Shown: positions 14,960 to 23,968, counted from the stretch's first letter. The stretch is DNA of 64,000 nt from Anaerosporobacter mobilis DSM 15930 (GCF_900142955.1 NZ_FRCP01000008.1:282090-346089), one strand, 5' to 3'. The notes: a model not told the origin generated them from the sequence alone. Made by a program: numbers and translations.

Positions 14960-16129
14960 ATGCCACAACAAGAAAAATTAACTGAAACAATTCCAGTAGG
15001 AACGCTGGGAATCATCGCTTTAGAAAGTAGCTCAGATCTAGGAGAAAAAGTAAATGACTACATTGTAAAGTGGAGAAAAGAAAGAGAGAGTGAACACAAG
15101 TCTACAATAGCGTTTGCTGGATATCAAAGAGACTCTTACCTAATCAACGCATCTTGCCCACGTTTTGGTTCTGGTGAAGCGAAAGGTTCTATCAATGAAT
15201 CTGTACGTGGTACTGACCTTTATCTATTGGTTGATGTATGTAACCATAGCCTTACTTATAATATGAGTGGCCATGTTAATCATATGTCTCCAGATGATCA
15301 TTACCAAGATTTAAAACGTATTATCGCTGCCGTTGGTGGAAAAGCTAGAAGAATTACCGTTATTATGCCTTTCTTATACGAAGGTAGACAACATAAGCGT
15401 AGCTCTAGAGAATCTTTAGACTGTGCACTTGCACTTCAAGAACTTACGAATATGGGTGTTGAAAGTATTATCACTTTTGATGCACATGACCCTCGTGTTC
15501 AAAACTCAATTCCTTTAAAGAGTTTCGAAACAATTAAACCAACTTATCAATTTATCAAAGCTTTACTTCAAAATGTATCTGACTTAAAGGTAAACGCTAA
15601 AGATATGATGATTATCAGCCCTGATGAAGGTGCTATGGGACGTGCGGTATACTTTGCTAACGTTCTTGGCGTAGATATGGGTATGTTCTACAAACGTCGT
15701 GATTATACTACAATCGTGAATGGACGTAACCCAATTGTGGCACATGAGTTCTTAGGAACTGATGTAGAAGGTAAAGATGTTGTTATTATTGATGATATGA
15801 TTTCTTCTGGTGAAAGTATGCTTGACGTAGCTGCTGAACTTAAGAGAAGAAAAGCTGGCAGAATCTTTGTAGCTGCAACATTCGGTTTATTCACTAGTGG
15901 ATTCGATAAATTTGATGAAGCTTACGAACAAGGCTTAATCTATAGAGTTATTACAACTAACCTTGTTTATCAACCAGCTGAATTGTTAACAAAAGAATAT
16001 TATATCTCTGCAGATATGAGTAAGTATGTTGCACTATTAATCGATACCTTAAATCATGATGCATCTATAAGTGATTTATTAAACCCAACAGAAAGAATTC
16101 AAAACATCATTAATCAATATAAAAAATAA
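14960..16129 (+). CDS. prs: Ribose-phosphate pyrophosphokinase (PRPP synthetase), long variant
   Basis: 389 residues from the ATG that follows ATGGAGGACGAAGTA; an in-frame start 15 codons upstream lies before that site. PRPP-synthetase motifs are visible: ITVIMPFLYEGRQHKRSSRE (flexible loop/ATP region), ITFDAHDPRVQNSIP, and the PRPP-binding loop VVIIDDMISSGESML. It is longer than the usual 315 residues because of N-terminal and internal additions, a form seen in some Clostridia. It makes PRPP from ribose-5-phosphate and ATP for nucleotide, His and Trp synthesis. It ends at a bidirectional terminator. Confidence 0.9.
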   Translation: MPQQEKLTETIPVGTLGIIALESSSDLGEKVNDYIVKWRKERESEHKSTIAFAGYQRDSYLINASCPRFGSGEAKGSINESVRGTDLYLLVDVCNHSLTYNMSGHVNHMSPDDHYQDLKRIIAAVGGKARRITVIMPFLYEGRQHKRSSRESLDCALALQELTNMGVESIITFDAHDPRVQNSIPLKSFETIKPTYQFIKALLQNVSDLKVNAKDMMIISPDEGAMGRAVYFANVLGVDMGMFYKRRDYTTIVNGRNPIVAHEFLGTDVEGKDVVIIDDMISSGESMLDVAAELKRRKAGRIFVAATFGLFTSGFDKFDEAYEQGLIYRVITTNLVYQPAELLTKEYYISADMSKYVALLIDTLNHDASISDLLNPTERIQNIINQYKK

Positions 16130-16145
16130 TTCCATATAAATGTAT

Positions 16146-16179
16146 AAAAGGAAGGTTGAATTATCAACCTTCCTTTTAT
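16146..16179. terminator. Bidirectional terminator between prs and pbp
   Basis: AAAAGGAAGGTTGA and TCAACCTTCCTTTT form a 14-bp perfect stem with T/A tails on both sides. It serves the convergent prs and PBP genes. Confidence 0.85.
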
Positions 16180-16188
16180 TAACCTCTG

Positions 16189-18690
16189 TTAAGTTCCTGA
16201 TCCCTGATTAACTGCTCCATTATTCCCATCATTCGGTAGTTGCGGCTCTTCTGGTTCGTCTACGACTCCATCTTCATCATCTGGATCCATTCCATCATCA
16301 CCGTCATCGATTATCCCGTCGTCTTCATCTGTACCTTCAGAACCTCCTGATGAACCTTGGTTTCCATTGCCTGGTTTATCTGGTTTACCTGGTCTATCTG
16401 GTTGTTGTGTGTCATCCGGTGTATCTGTCGTATCCTCATTATCTTGATTATCCTCAGGATCTTCTATCACTCCACCTTGGTCATCTGTGATTTCATCTTC
16501 TTCTTCCTCTTCAGGTACAACTTCCTCAGTTTCCCCTTGTAAGATGTCTTCTTTTGGACTTGTATCCACATATTTAGGGAATGTCATACTCTCAAGTCCC
16601 TCATGAATTTGCGTCATGAAGTTATACCATATTTGTCCTGGATATGTGGAACCCATCAAGCCATCTAGTGTCTGTGGCATATCATAACCTACCCACACAC
16701 TTGTTGTGTAGTATGGTGTATAACCAACAAACCAGCCATCTTTTCTTTCATTCGTTGTTCCGGTCTTACCTGCAGTAGCCATACCAGGAATACTTAATCC
16801 CCTACCAGTTCCGTATTTAACTACTCCAGTAAGTATATCTGTCATCATTCTTGCTGCGTTCTTATCATATACCTGATAATCACTCTTTTCGCTACCTACA
16901 ATTACCTTACCTTCTGCATCTGTGATTTTTACGATACATGTTGGTTCACGGTAGATTCCATCATTTTCAAGTGTAGCAAACCCAGACGCCATCTCTACTG
17001 CACTGACACCATTTGTAAAACCGCCTAATGCTGATGCTGGGTAGTAATCATTCTTATCAATCTTTGCGAAATTCATTCTTTTCAGATAACGTAATCCGAC
17101 CTTTGGCGTAATCTCCTCAAACAACTTCCAAGCTATTGTATTCTTAGATTGTTCTACTGCCTTTCGAAGAGTTATCTTACCAGAATAAGCACCATTAGAA
17201 TTGCTAGGGCCTCCTTCGAACTTCTGATCATTTACTGTTTCTTCTGGATAATGACCATTCTCTAGGGCAGGTGTATATACTATTAAAGGTTTAATTGCAC
17301 TACCTGGTTGTCTATAACTTTGGAATGCACGGTTTAGAGTATACCCCGTACTCTTTTGCTTTCTTCCACCTACGATAGCTGTTACATAACCAGTTTCATT
17401 ATCGATACATACCGCTGAGCTTTGTAACTTATACACACCATCTTTTGTTACATCTGTAAACTTGGCTAATGCCTCATCTACTGAATTCTGAAGAAGCTTT
17501 TGTTGTGTCATATCGATTGATGTATAGATACGATAACCTGATCTATATAGTGACTGTTGACATTCATTATATAGACTTGTGTATCTCTCCTTATAATCTG
17601 CTTCATCTTCTTCAGACTCAAAATCATAACGGAACGTAAATCCATTTGCTTGCATTAAAGCCCTCGTTGCAGAATGGTTAACATACGTCTCTACATAGTC
17701 TTTCTTCTTAATCTTCTTAACATCTAAAGTTATATCTTGATCATAAGCTTCCTGGTACTCTGACTTTGAAATCTTACCATCCTCATACATTTGCTTAAGT
17801 ATCCTATTCCTTCTTGAAATCGTATTATCATAATTATCCATAGGATCAAATACCGTTGGATTGTTTGGTATCGCACATAAGAAGGCAATTTCTGATAATG
17901 TTAAATCATCTACCTCTTTACTAAAATACCCCTCACTTGCCGCTTGAATACCATAATATCCATTCGCAAAATAGACGTTATTAATGTAAAACTCAAGGAT
18001 TTGCCATTTCTCATACTTCTTCTCTAATTCTGTTGCAATGAAGATTTCCTCAATCTTACGTTCCCAACTGACTGTATGCGTCAAGAAAATGTTACGACTT
18101 AACTGCTGGGTTATTGTACTTGCTCCTTGCTTTATAGCACCCCTATTCTTGACTAATGCCAATACCGCTCTTAAATTCGCTTTAAGATCCACTCCCTTAT
18201 GTTTAAGGAAGTTCTTATCTTCAATCGTTATGAAAGCTTCCACAACTTCTTTTGGTATATCAGAATAATCAAGATAATATAGATCCTTCTCTCCTTTTAA
18301 TTCTGATATAATCTTTCCATTCGCACCATAAACAATGCTAGTCTCCGTGGATCGAAACGTATCTAACGTTGATTCACTAACAAACTTTCTTGCCTCTGAT
18401 TGCATGTTCAAAACCTTCTTACCATACTTGTTATAAAACAACAGGATTAAGATTAACACTGCAATTAGAAGTACTAAACATAACACTTTACCTGCAAATT
18501 TCATATGATGCAGCACAGGATGTTTCTTTCTGAACTTAATTGCTTTTTCTCTCTTTAATTGTTTCTTGGTTTTCGGTGGTTTTTTCCCGCCAGTTGAAGT
18601 GCGATTTGCCGTCCCCCCACTTGTTGTAGAGCGGTTTGTCCCCCGAGTACCGTTGCTTTTGTTTCCATTGTTTCTACTATCGTTATTCAT
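16189..18690 (-). CDS. Class A penicillin-binding protein (PBP1A-like)
   Basis: 833 residues from an ATG preceded by AAAGGG; a TTG start 16 codons upstream is less likely because it lies inside a conserved hairpin. There is a basic cytoplasmic N-terminus and one membrane anchor (about residues 60-85). The GT51 glycosyltransferase has EDKNFLKHKGVD and STITQQLSRNIF. The transpeptidase has the motifs SAIK (acyl serine), SKN and KTGT. The C-terminal 110 residues are an acidic and then Pro/Gly-rich low-complexity tail, probably in the wall. It polymerises and cross-links peptidoglycan outside the membrane. It is monocistronic, with the shared hairpin motif at 18707-18739 just upstream. Confidence 0.94.
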   Translation of the reverse strand: MNNDSRNNGNKSNGTRGTNRSTTSGGTANRTSTGGKKPPKTKKQLKREKAIKFRKKHPVLHHMKFAGKVLCLVLLIAVLILILLFYNKYGKKVLNMQSEARKFVSESTLDTFRSTETSIVYGANGKIISELKGEKDLYYLDYSDIPKEVVEAFITIEDKNFLKHKGVDLKANLRAVLALVKNRGAIKQGASTITQQLSRNIFLTHTVSWERKIEEIFIATELEKKYEKWQILEFYINNVYFANGYYGIQAASEGYFSKEVDDLTLSEIAFLCAIPNNPTVFDPMDNYDNTISRRNRILKQMYEDGKISKSEYQEAYDQDITLDVKKIKKKDYVETYVNHSATRALMQANGFTFRYDFESEEDEADYKERYTSLYNECQQSLYRSGYRIYTSIDMTQQKLLQNSVDEALAKFTDVTKDGVYKLQSSAVCIDNETGYVTAIVGGRKQKSTGYTLNRAFQSYRQPGSAIKPLIVYTPALENGHYPEETVNDQKFEGGPSNSNGAYSGKITLRKAVEQSKNTIAWKLFEEITPKVGLRYLKRMNFAKIDKNDYYPASALGGFTNGVSAVEMASGFATLENDGIYREPTCIVKITDAEGKVIVGSEKSDYQVYDKNAARMMTDILTGVVKYGTGRGLSIPGMATAGKTGTTNERKDGWFVGYTPYYTTSVWVGYDMPQTLDGLMGSTYPGQIWYNFMTQIHEGLESMTFPKYVDTSPKEDILQGETEEVVPEEEEEDEITDDQGGVIEDPEDNQDNEDTTDTPDDTQQPDRPGKPDKPGNGNQGSSGGSEGTDEDDGIIDDGDDGMDPDDEDGVVDEPEEPQLPNDGNNGAVNQGSGT

Positions 18691-18706
18691 ACTTATACCC
18701 TTTTGC

Positions 18707-18739
18707 GTATCGCAAGTATTCCCGCGATACTGCTCCAAT
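18707..18739 (-). promoter_or_regulatory. Conserved hairpin motif in the PBP leader (copy A)
   Basis: On the minus strand ATTGGAGCAGTATCGCGG begins a 33-nt block whose stem is GTATCGC/GCGATAC around loop GGGAATACTT. 27 of 33 positions match copy B at 31376-31408, and the stem is kept by paired changes. The function is unknown; it may be an RNA element or an operator. Confidence 0.5.
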
Positions 18740-18998
18740 AATTATGTGTGAAACTATTCTCACACTAGACCCTTTGTTCACTAAGATACTTTGAAGCATA
18801 TTCCTTTCTACATTATTGCTTTAATAGGAAATTGCTAACCTCTTTGTAGTTCATACAAGGTATACCAATGTGTTTTATGTCTGTCGTTACTGTTTGCTGA
18901 ATTGTGTGTACGTCACATACAACGTTTTCTGTTGTATGTGTAAGTCATACAATTATATGCAAACTGTAGTAGACAGCCTTAAAACACAGGTATACTTT

Positions 18999-19052
18999 AT
19001 GAACGGAAAAGAGTTTCGCAATTACCTATCATTCCTTTATAATTCTATATAG
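18999..19052 (+). CDS. Possible micro-ORF of the MxGxEFRN type, copy 1
   Basis: A 17-codon frame reads MNGKEFRNYLSFLYNSI. A related short frame, MHGEEFRNFL, lies at 23769-23801, with matching DNA. Neither has a strong ribosome site. It overlaps the 3' end of the YhaN gene on the other strand. The rest of 18740-18998 shows only a 10-bp inverted repeat (CACATACAAC/GTTGTATGTG near 18912-18941). Confidence 0.2.
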   Translation: MNGKEFRNYLSFLYNSI

Positions 19053-20998
19053 TTATATGGTATCTGATGTTTATCTAATGCTTGCCGTTCTCGATTGTGG
19101 CAAGTAAAGATAAGAATCTGTCTTGATGTCCTTGCTGCTAGTTCACATATCGTCTCTTCTAATCGATCATCATCATAGTATACGAAAGCATCATCTAGAA
19201 TTAGGGGCATCTCTTTATCCTTCAGAAGAAGGTCAGCTGCCACAAGACGTAGTGCTAGATATAATTGTTCCACGGTTCCTGTACTTAAGTACTCCATAGG
19301 AACAAAATCACTGCCTTTCACTATCTTCATATTTAGTTTTTCATCGACCTTTACATCATAACAATTACCCAGTGTAAATGCAGTCGAAATCTCTGATATG
19401 GATCTATTTAACTTCTCTCCAAAATCATCATGAATAGCCGCAGCTAAATCTTGTATCGTCTGAATACTGATGTCAATAGCGGTTACTTCAACATCTTCCT
19501 TCTTTCGTCTCTCCATGAGTTCGTCACGCAAGGCTCTTTTCTTAGCATAATCTGCAATACTCTCTTCTAATCTAGAGAATTCCCATCGTAACTTTTCTTT
19601 CTTAGCGGAAGCAGTTTCTATTAGACGGATCACTTCTTTTTCTCTCGCTTGCTTTTGTTGTATCACATCTTTTTGTTTATTAAGTTGGCTTGCTAATTTA
19701 TCAATTTCTTGATGCATCACTTTCATCGTTTCTGAATTAACCTCATTCATAGCAACAACTTTGTTTGCGTACATTAGTATATCTTCTTCTTGTGCTTGCA
19801 TTCTTGTTAGAAGACGTTTACTTATCTCGTGATATTCTTCTATCGATTGATTTACATGTAGCTTCTCTTGATCAGTTAACGGCTGTTCTGCTAACCTTTC
19901 TTCAATAGGAATCTTCTTCTTGTTATTCACAATTAACTGTACAAGTAGAATACTAATCGAGAGGATCGCCGTTGCTACCATGATAAATCCCTTATCCAAT
20001 CCCTTGAGTGGCACAAGAATACATATTAGGAAGCTAATAACTAATAAACATACACTTAATAGATAGCCTTTGTAACTCTTTGGTTTATGTCTCGGGTCCA
20101 TCTGATTAGGAGGGCTATTCTCCATCGGTAGCGGATTGTCTTGCTTTACCTTAACACTATCCCAAGCCTTTATATGTTGCATAACTTGGTAATAATAATC
20201 TCGACAATCCCTAAGACTTTGATATTTTTCTACAATTATATCATATTCTTTTATATAAGAATCTAGAATTTGCAGTTTTTGAAGATATCCCCCTTCTATC
20301 TTAGAATTTTCTTTTTCTAGATTTAACGTTTGTATCTCCTTATCAAACCCAACAATCTGCCTCTCTAATTCCTTCAACATAAAATCTGTTGTCTGAATCT
20401 GGTGTAATTCTATATTCAATTCTTTAATTTGCTGTTTCGTTTGCCTTAATTCAATCTCTTTCTTTCTCGCCTGTAACTCTTTAATGGCTTGATTAACATT
20501 AATCTCACTGGACTTTGTCGTTGACATGTTTGTTATATAGTCATTGATACGAAACGCAAGCTCTTTGTTTGTTGCTACTTGTTGTTGCGCTACGAAGACC
20601 GTATTACTGTAATTACTTTCTGTTAATCCTTCTATAAAACAACCGCCTCGCTGCTCCTTATATGGAACTTCTCTCCCAGTATCTATATTGATAATCTGAA
20701 CCGATTTTTCTTCTTTGTACAAATTTCGTTTAATAAGATACGGGACTTCTTCAACGGTTATTTCTAATTCTCCATCATATAAGGTTGGTGTATCCCACGG
20801 CTTATATCTGGTATATACATCAAAGCTTTTTCGGCCTCTTTGTTTATCAATACCAAATAACATTCCTTTTATAAAGGTATGTATCGTGCTTTTACCAGCC
20901 TCATTCGTTCCATACAAAAGATTAATACCATTTTGTAATTCTATCTTTTCATCCTGAAATTTACCAAAATGCTTTAGCCCTAATGAGTTTATAATCAT
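19037..20998 (-). CDS. SbcC/YhaN-like SMC-type ATPase with central membrane hairpin
   Basis: 653 residues. The N-terminal half-ATPase has LLYGTNEAGKSTIHTFIKG (Walker A), then a coiled coil to about residue 290. Next comes a hydrophobic pair (GYLLSVCLLVISFLICILVPL and FIMVATAILSISILLVQLIV), a second coiled coil, and the C-terminal half-ATPase with signature YLSTGTVEQLYLALRL and Walker B MPLILDDAFVYYD. It is shorter than B. subtilis YhaN (over 900). It lies 31 nt after the YhaO-like nuclease, so together they should form an Mre11-Rad50/SbcCD-like DNA end-processing complex, perhaps at the membrane. The ribosome site is GGGAG. Confidence 0.85.
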   Translation of the reverse strand: MIINSLGLKHFGKFQDEKIELQNGINLLYGTNEAGKSTIHTFIKGMLFGIDKQRGRKSFDVYTRYKPWDTPTLYDGELEITVEEVPYLIKRNLYKEEKSVQIINIDTGREVPYKEQRGGCFIEGLTESNYSNTVFVAQQQVATNKELAFRINDYITNMSTTKSSEINVNQAIKELQARKKEIELRQTKQQIKELNIELHQIQTTDFMLKELERQIVGFDKEIQTLNLEKENSKIEGGYLQKLQILDSYIKEYDIIVEKYQSLRDCRDYYYQVMQHIKAWDSVKVKQDNPLPMENSPPNQMDPRHKPKSYKGYLLSVCLLVISFLICILVPLKGLDKGFIMVATAILSISILLVQLIVNNKKKIPIEERLAEQPLTDQEKLHVNQSIEEYHEISKRLLTRMQAQEEDILMYANKVVAMNEVNSETMKVMHQEIDKLASQLNKQKDVIQQKQAREKEVIRLIETASAKKEKLRWEFSRLEESIADYAKKRALRDELMERRKKEDVEVTAIDISIQTIQDLAAAIHDDFGEKLNRSISEISTAFTLGNCYDVKVDEKLNMKIVKGSDFVPMEYLSTGTVEQLYLALRLVAADLLLKDKEMPLILDDAFVYYDDDRLEETICELAARTSRQILIFTCHNRERQALDKHQIPYNYIEL

Positions 20999-21029
20999 AT
21001 GAATATATGCTCCCTTCTAAAGTCGCCTT

Positions 21030-22091
21030 CTATTTCAATTTCATTAAGGCTTTTACCCCTAGATATAACGCTTTATCAATAACCTCATCGTCATACTCCA
21101 AACTCTGAATCTTGTCTATAAACATTCCAATAATATTATCTTTATTCTCTAAATATAACTCATCAAAATTATAATCAGGTATGGTGTGGTCCTCTACCTG
21201 GGTTATATGTCCTAGTGTTAAAAACTCCTCCTCATCAAAAGTGATATCAACGCCTCTAGAACCTTCTAACGTAATACTATATATATGATTCGTTCCCTTA
21301 AGGCGAATCTGCTCCCTGATACCATCTATAACTTCTAGCTGCGTCATATGTGGTTGAACTTCAAATTCAATTGGTATATATTGTCTCCTACTACATGGTA
21401 CGAACTTTATAACCGTCTGATATTCATCCCCAAACTTACTAATCTCACCTTGTATATAGCCATGTTCTCCGGTTTCAGTCTTATCTAGTGGCTCTAGTGA
21501 ACCTGGGTATGCCATCTGATTCGTAAACAAAGCTGGTTTATGAATATGACCTAACGCAACATACGTATATCCCTGTGATTCAATTATCTTACGATCAATA
21601 GGTATATCCTTTTCATCACCACCATGCGCTAATAGAATTGATATCTCTTGTTTATTAATTAAAACAGATTGATGATATTTGGGCTCTGTAATATCTCTTG
21701 TAAAATAGCTTAAGCCAAATACTCTAGTATTCAACTCTTTGATATAGAAATCAGTAAGTTCTTCCTGATAAAACATATGCACATGGTCTGCCCAAGGAAA
21801 ATTCATATAATTAGAAGTCTGACTTATATAATCATGATTACCTGCCATCAATACCACATGTGTCCCTGTTAGGCGCTTAAAAAGGTAATTCACTTCCTTC
21901 AACTCTCTTAGTAAGGGCTGTTTATGAAACAAGTCACCAGCGATTAATAATAAATCAATGGAATCTTCCTCGCATTGGTTTACAACATTCTCAAATGTTC
22001 TCCAAATCTCCTTACTTCTGTCTTGACTCCAATCTCTCCTAAGATCTGGCTGCATCCCCAGATGCACATCTGCCAAATGAATAAATCGCAT
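21030..22091 (-). CDS. YhaO-like DNA repair exonuclease (Mre11/SbcD family)
   Basis: 353 residues. Calcineurin-type metallophosphatase motifs are in order: FIHLADVHLG (D-x-H), LLLIAGDLFHKQP (GD), VLMAGNHDY (GNHD), ILLAHGG and VALGHIHKPA (GHxH). The last 100 residues form the capping region. It is the nuclease partner of the downstream SMC-type ATPase and probably trims or resects DNA ends. The start follows GGGGAGTGATAGA. The 370-bp upstream spacer holds the queT terminator and three TTAATATT-like repeats near 22207-22235. Confidence 0.9.
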   Translation of the reverse strand: MRFIHLADVHLGMQPDLRRDWSQDRSKEIWRTFENVVNQCEEDSIDLLLIAGDLFHKQPLLRELKEVNYLFKRLTGTHVVLMAGNHDYISQTSNYMNFPWADHVHMFYQEELTDFYIKELNTRVFGLSYFTRDITEPKYHQSVLINKQEISILLAHGGDEKDIPIDRKIIESQGYTYVALGHIHKPALFTNQMAYPGSLEPLDKTETGEHGYIQGEISKFGDEYQTVIKFVPCSRRQYIPIEFEVQPHMTQLEVIDGIREQIRLKGTNHIYSITLEGSRGVDITFDEEEFLTLGHITQVEDHTIPDYNFDELYLENKDNIIGMFIDKIQSLEYDDEVIDKALYLGVKALMKLK

Positions 22092-22365
22092 TCTATCACT
22101 CCCCTACTTATATCATTGGGAGATAGTAACTCCCATCTTCTATATATGCATAGAATTATACCATACTAAGAAGTGACTGACAATGCAAAGCGAACGTTTG
22201 TTTCCTTAATATTCCCTTAATATTTTCTTAATTCCACTCATTTTACTCTTAAAATATGTTATTTCTGTGGCTTCTTTACTAAGCTACCATTCATTAATAA
22301 TTAGCAACTAGATTGTGGCATCAATACGAATTAACCTCCATCATCAAAGTATCTTCTGAAAAGGG

Positions 22366-22402
22366 AAAAAGTACATAACGATTTTACTCGCCATGTACTT
22401 TT
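22366..22402 (-). terminator. Terminator of queT
   Basis: On the minus strand AAAAGTACAT pairs with ATGTACTTTT across a 17-nt loop and runs into TTTTT. It lies 60 nt after the queT stop. Confidence 0.7.
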
Positions 22403-22461
22403 CCTCACACTCTTCTGTGTATTGACCTTGTTTTTGTTCTAAACAATTATAATGTATTTAA

Positions 22462-22953
22462 CTATGCTACTTTTTGTCTAAAGATTACATTCTTGTACTT
22501 GATAAGTGCTTGTAATAATATGGTTCCTAATATTCCACATGAAATAATTTCACCGATTCCGACGGTTACCATCATTAGGGGAATAGGCGTTGCCAAGCCA
22601 TATCCAATTCTTAGAACCCATGGGACCACAATCGCATTGGCGATAATTGGTGGTAGTGCTACAAAGTACTTGTTCTTTCTTAATAAATAAGAAAGACACG
22701 CAGCTACTAACGTTGTTAAGCTACCTATGACAATATCCAATAGGACTGCACCGCCAAGCAAATTACCAAGTAGACAACCAACGAATAATCCTGGAATTGC
22801 TGCTGGTGTAAAGAATGGTAAAATTGTTAATGCCTCTGCAACACGTACTTGAACATCCATGAATCCAAACGGTTGGAATAGGTATGTTAATACAACATAA
22901 ATCGCGGCAATCATAGCCGCTTGCGTTAAAAACTGAACCTTTGATCTCTTCAT
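22462..22953 (-). CDS. queT: QueT-family transporter (queuosine precursor ECF S component)
   Basis: 163 residues, strongly hydrophobic with five to six membrane helices. MIAAIYVVLTYLFQPF, QVRVAEALTILPFFTPAAIPGLF and LLGNLLGGAVLLDIVIGSL are typical of QueT (COG4708). It is the substrate-binding S component for preQ1/queuosine precursors and works with shared ECF energising subunits encoded elsewhere. It is transcribed alone from the promoter at 23053-23081, through a 93-nt leader with two hairpins, and ends at the terminator at 22366-22402. Confidence 0.92.
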   Translation of the reverse strand: MKRSKVQFLTQAAMIAAIYVVLTYLFQPFGFMDVQVRVAEALTILPFFTPAAIPGLFVGCLLGNLLGGAVLLDIVIGSLTTLVAACLSYLLRKNKYFVALPPIIANAIVVPWVLRIGYGLATPIPLMMVTVGIGEIISCGILGTILLQALIKYKNVIFRQKVA

Positions 22954-23046
22954 ATTCTATTCTCCTTTAGTTTTGTTTAACGTGTGGAAGGTCTCGAACA
23001 CACGATTAAATAGCCTTGAAACCCTGTGTTTGTTAGGGTTTACAAC
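22954..23046 (-). promoter_or_regulatory. queT leader with two hairpins (candidate preQ1-type riboswitch)
   Basis: Hairpin AAACCCT/AGGGTTT (23019-23041) begins close to the predicted start site. Hairpin CGTGTG/CACACG (22981-23004) is followed by the ribosome site AAAGGAG. The second loop contains ACCTTCC, which could pair with the AAGG of the ribosome site. QueT genes are often under preQ1 riboswitches. This layout resembles class II or III, but I cannot match a consensus. Confidence 0.4.
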
Positions 23047-23052
23047 GTTAGT

Positions 23053-23081
23053 ACTATAACATAATGGGAAGAAAAATTCAA
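23053..23081 (-). promoter_or_regulatory. queT promoter
   Basis: TTGAAT (23076-23081), 17 bp, TATAGT (23053-23058) on the minus strand. Confidence 0.55.
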
Positions 23082-23150
23082 CCCAAACAATAATTTTACT
23101 ATAACAATTTTTCTTCAAAAGGAGTACTCCGTATTATCTAGACTTCTATC

Positions 23151-23179
23151 TTTACATTTCCCCCCACTTTTGTTAAACT
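23151..23179 (+). promoter_or_regulatory. Promoter of the structured leader and CD3324-like gene
   Basis: TTTACA, 17 bp and TAAACT on the plus strand, 26 bp before an AGGAGG ribosome site. It is divergent from the queT promoter. Confidence 0.5.
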
Positions 23180-23217
23180 TTAGGTATTACCAGAAAAAAG
23201 AAATAGGAGGTACCATC

Positions 23218-23289
23218 ATGGTTACATTAAATCATTTAAGTCTTAACTCCATGCAATGTCTGCAAAACCATACTGCTTTGTATGCGTAA
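23218..23289 (+). CDS. Leader-peptide-like micro-ORF (23 residues)
   Basis: ATG lies 7 nt after AGGAGG and encodes MVTLNHLSLNSMQCLQNHTA and three more residues before TAA. The promoter at 23151-23179 would transcribe it. Its 3' half lies inside the nested inverted repeats at 23261-23360, so its translation could alter the folding. No homologue is known to me. Confidence 0.4.
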   Translation: MVTLNHLSLNSMQCLQNHTALYA

Positions 23290-23360
23290 CAGATGGCGAT
23301 AGTTTCATGGAGGTCAAATATATAAATCGCCATAACTTATTCTAACATAATGGTTTTGCA
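23261..23360 (+). ncRNA. Nested inverted repeats, candidate structured leader RNA
   Basis: The outer stem TGCAAAACCAT/ATGGTTTTGCA is 11 bp and perfect. It encloses hairpin CATAC/GTATG and hairpin ATGGCGAT/ATCGCCAT, giving a three-way junction. Two more weak hairpins follow before the gene at 23483. The function is unknown; it could be a riboswitch or attenuator of the CD3324-like gene. Confidence 0.4.
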
Positions 23361-23482
23361 CACTTGCATCCTATAATCGTAACTTGTAACCACGACAATA
23401 CTAGCTTACATACTTTTATTGTCATGATTTAATAGGTTAATGACTTCTTTTAAGTTATTAATGATTAGGAGCAGGAGTTAGA

Positions 23483-23758
23483 ATGAATTATAAGAATGCA
23501 AACGAAATATTACCAACAGAATTAGTTCGAGAAATCCAAAAATATCTTAAGGGAGAATTGCTCTATATACCTAACGGAGAATCCACCCGAAAGAAATGGG
23601 GCGAATGTTCTGGTATCCGTAAAGAATTGTTACATAGAAACCAAGAAATTAAACGCCGCTATATAGATGGCCATAGTTTTGAACAACTTTCTTCAGACTA
23701 TGCCCTCTCTGTAGAGACCGTTAAGAAAATAGTCTATACAACCAAATTAGCTGCATAG
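23483..23758 (+). CDS. CD3324-like helix-turn-helix protein
   Basis: 91 residues. The N-terminal part LPTELVREIQKYLKGELLYIP and the C-terminal HTH-like stretch FEQLSSDYALSVETVKKIVYT match a small clostridial family annotated as CD3324. Its biochemical role is not known; DNA binding is inferred from the HTH-like end. The ribosome site is weak (GGAGCAGGAG, about 9 nt upstream). It sits behind a structured leader of about 200 nt and ends before a clear terminator. Confidence 0.7.
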   Translation: MNYKNANEILPTELVREIQKYLKGELLYIPNGESTRKKWGECSGIRKELLHRNQEIKRRYIDGHSFEQLSSDYALSVETVKKIVYTTKLAA

Positions 23759-23805
23759 TAATGCCAATATGCACGGCGAAGAGTTTCGAAATTTTCTATA
23801 AAGTT

Positions 23806-23848
23806 AAAAGGCGGTTACGAAATACCACATTTTGTAACCGTCTTTTTC
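23806..23848 (+). terminator. Terminator after the CD3324-like gene
   Basis: GGCGGTTAC pairs with GTAACCGTC, extended by GAAAT/ATTTT in part, and is followed by TTTTT. Confidence 0.8.
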
Positions 23849-23968
23849 TGCTTTATATCACTGTATAGTATATCTATATCCGTTCTAGCTATATACGTAG
23901 CAACCTCACATAAAGTATACTCAATATTGTAATACATAATCTTAATTAGTAAGGAGTGTACATTTTAA

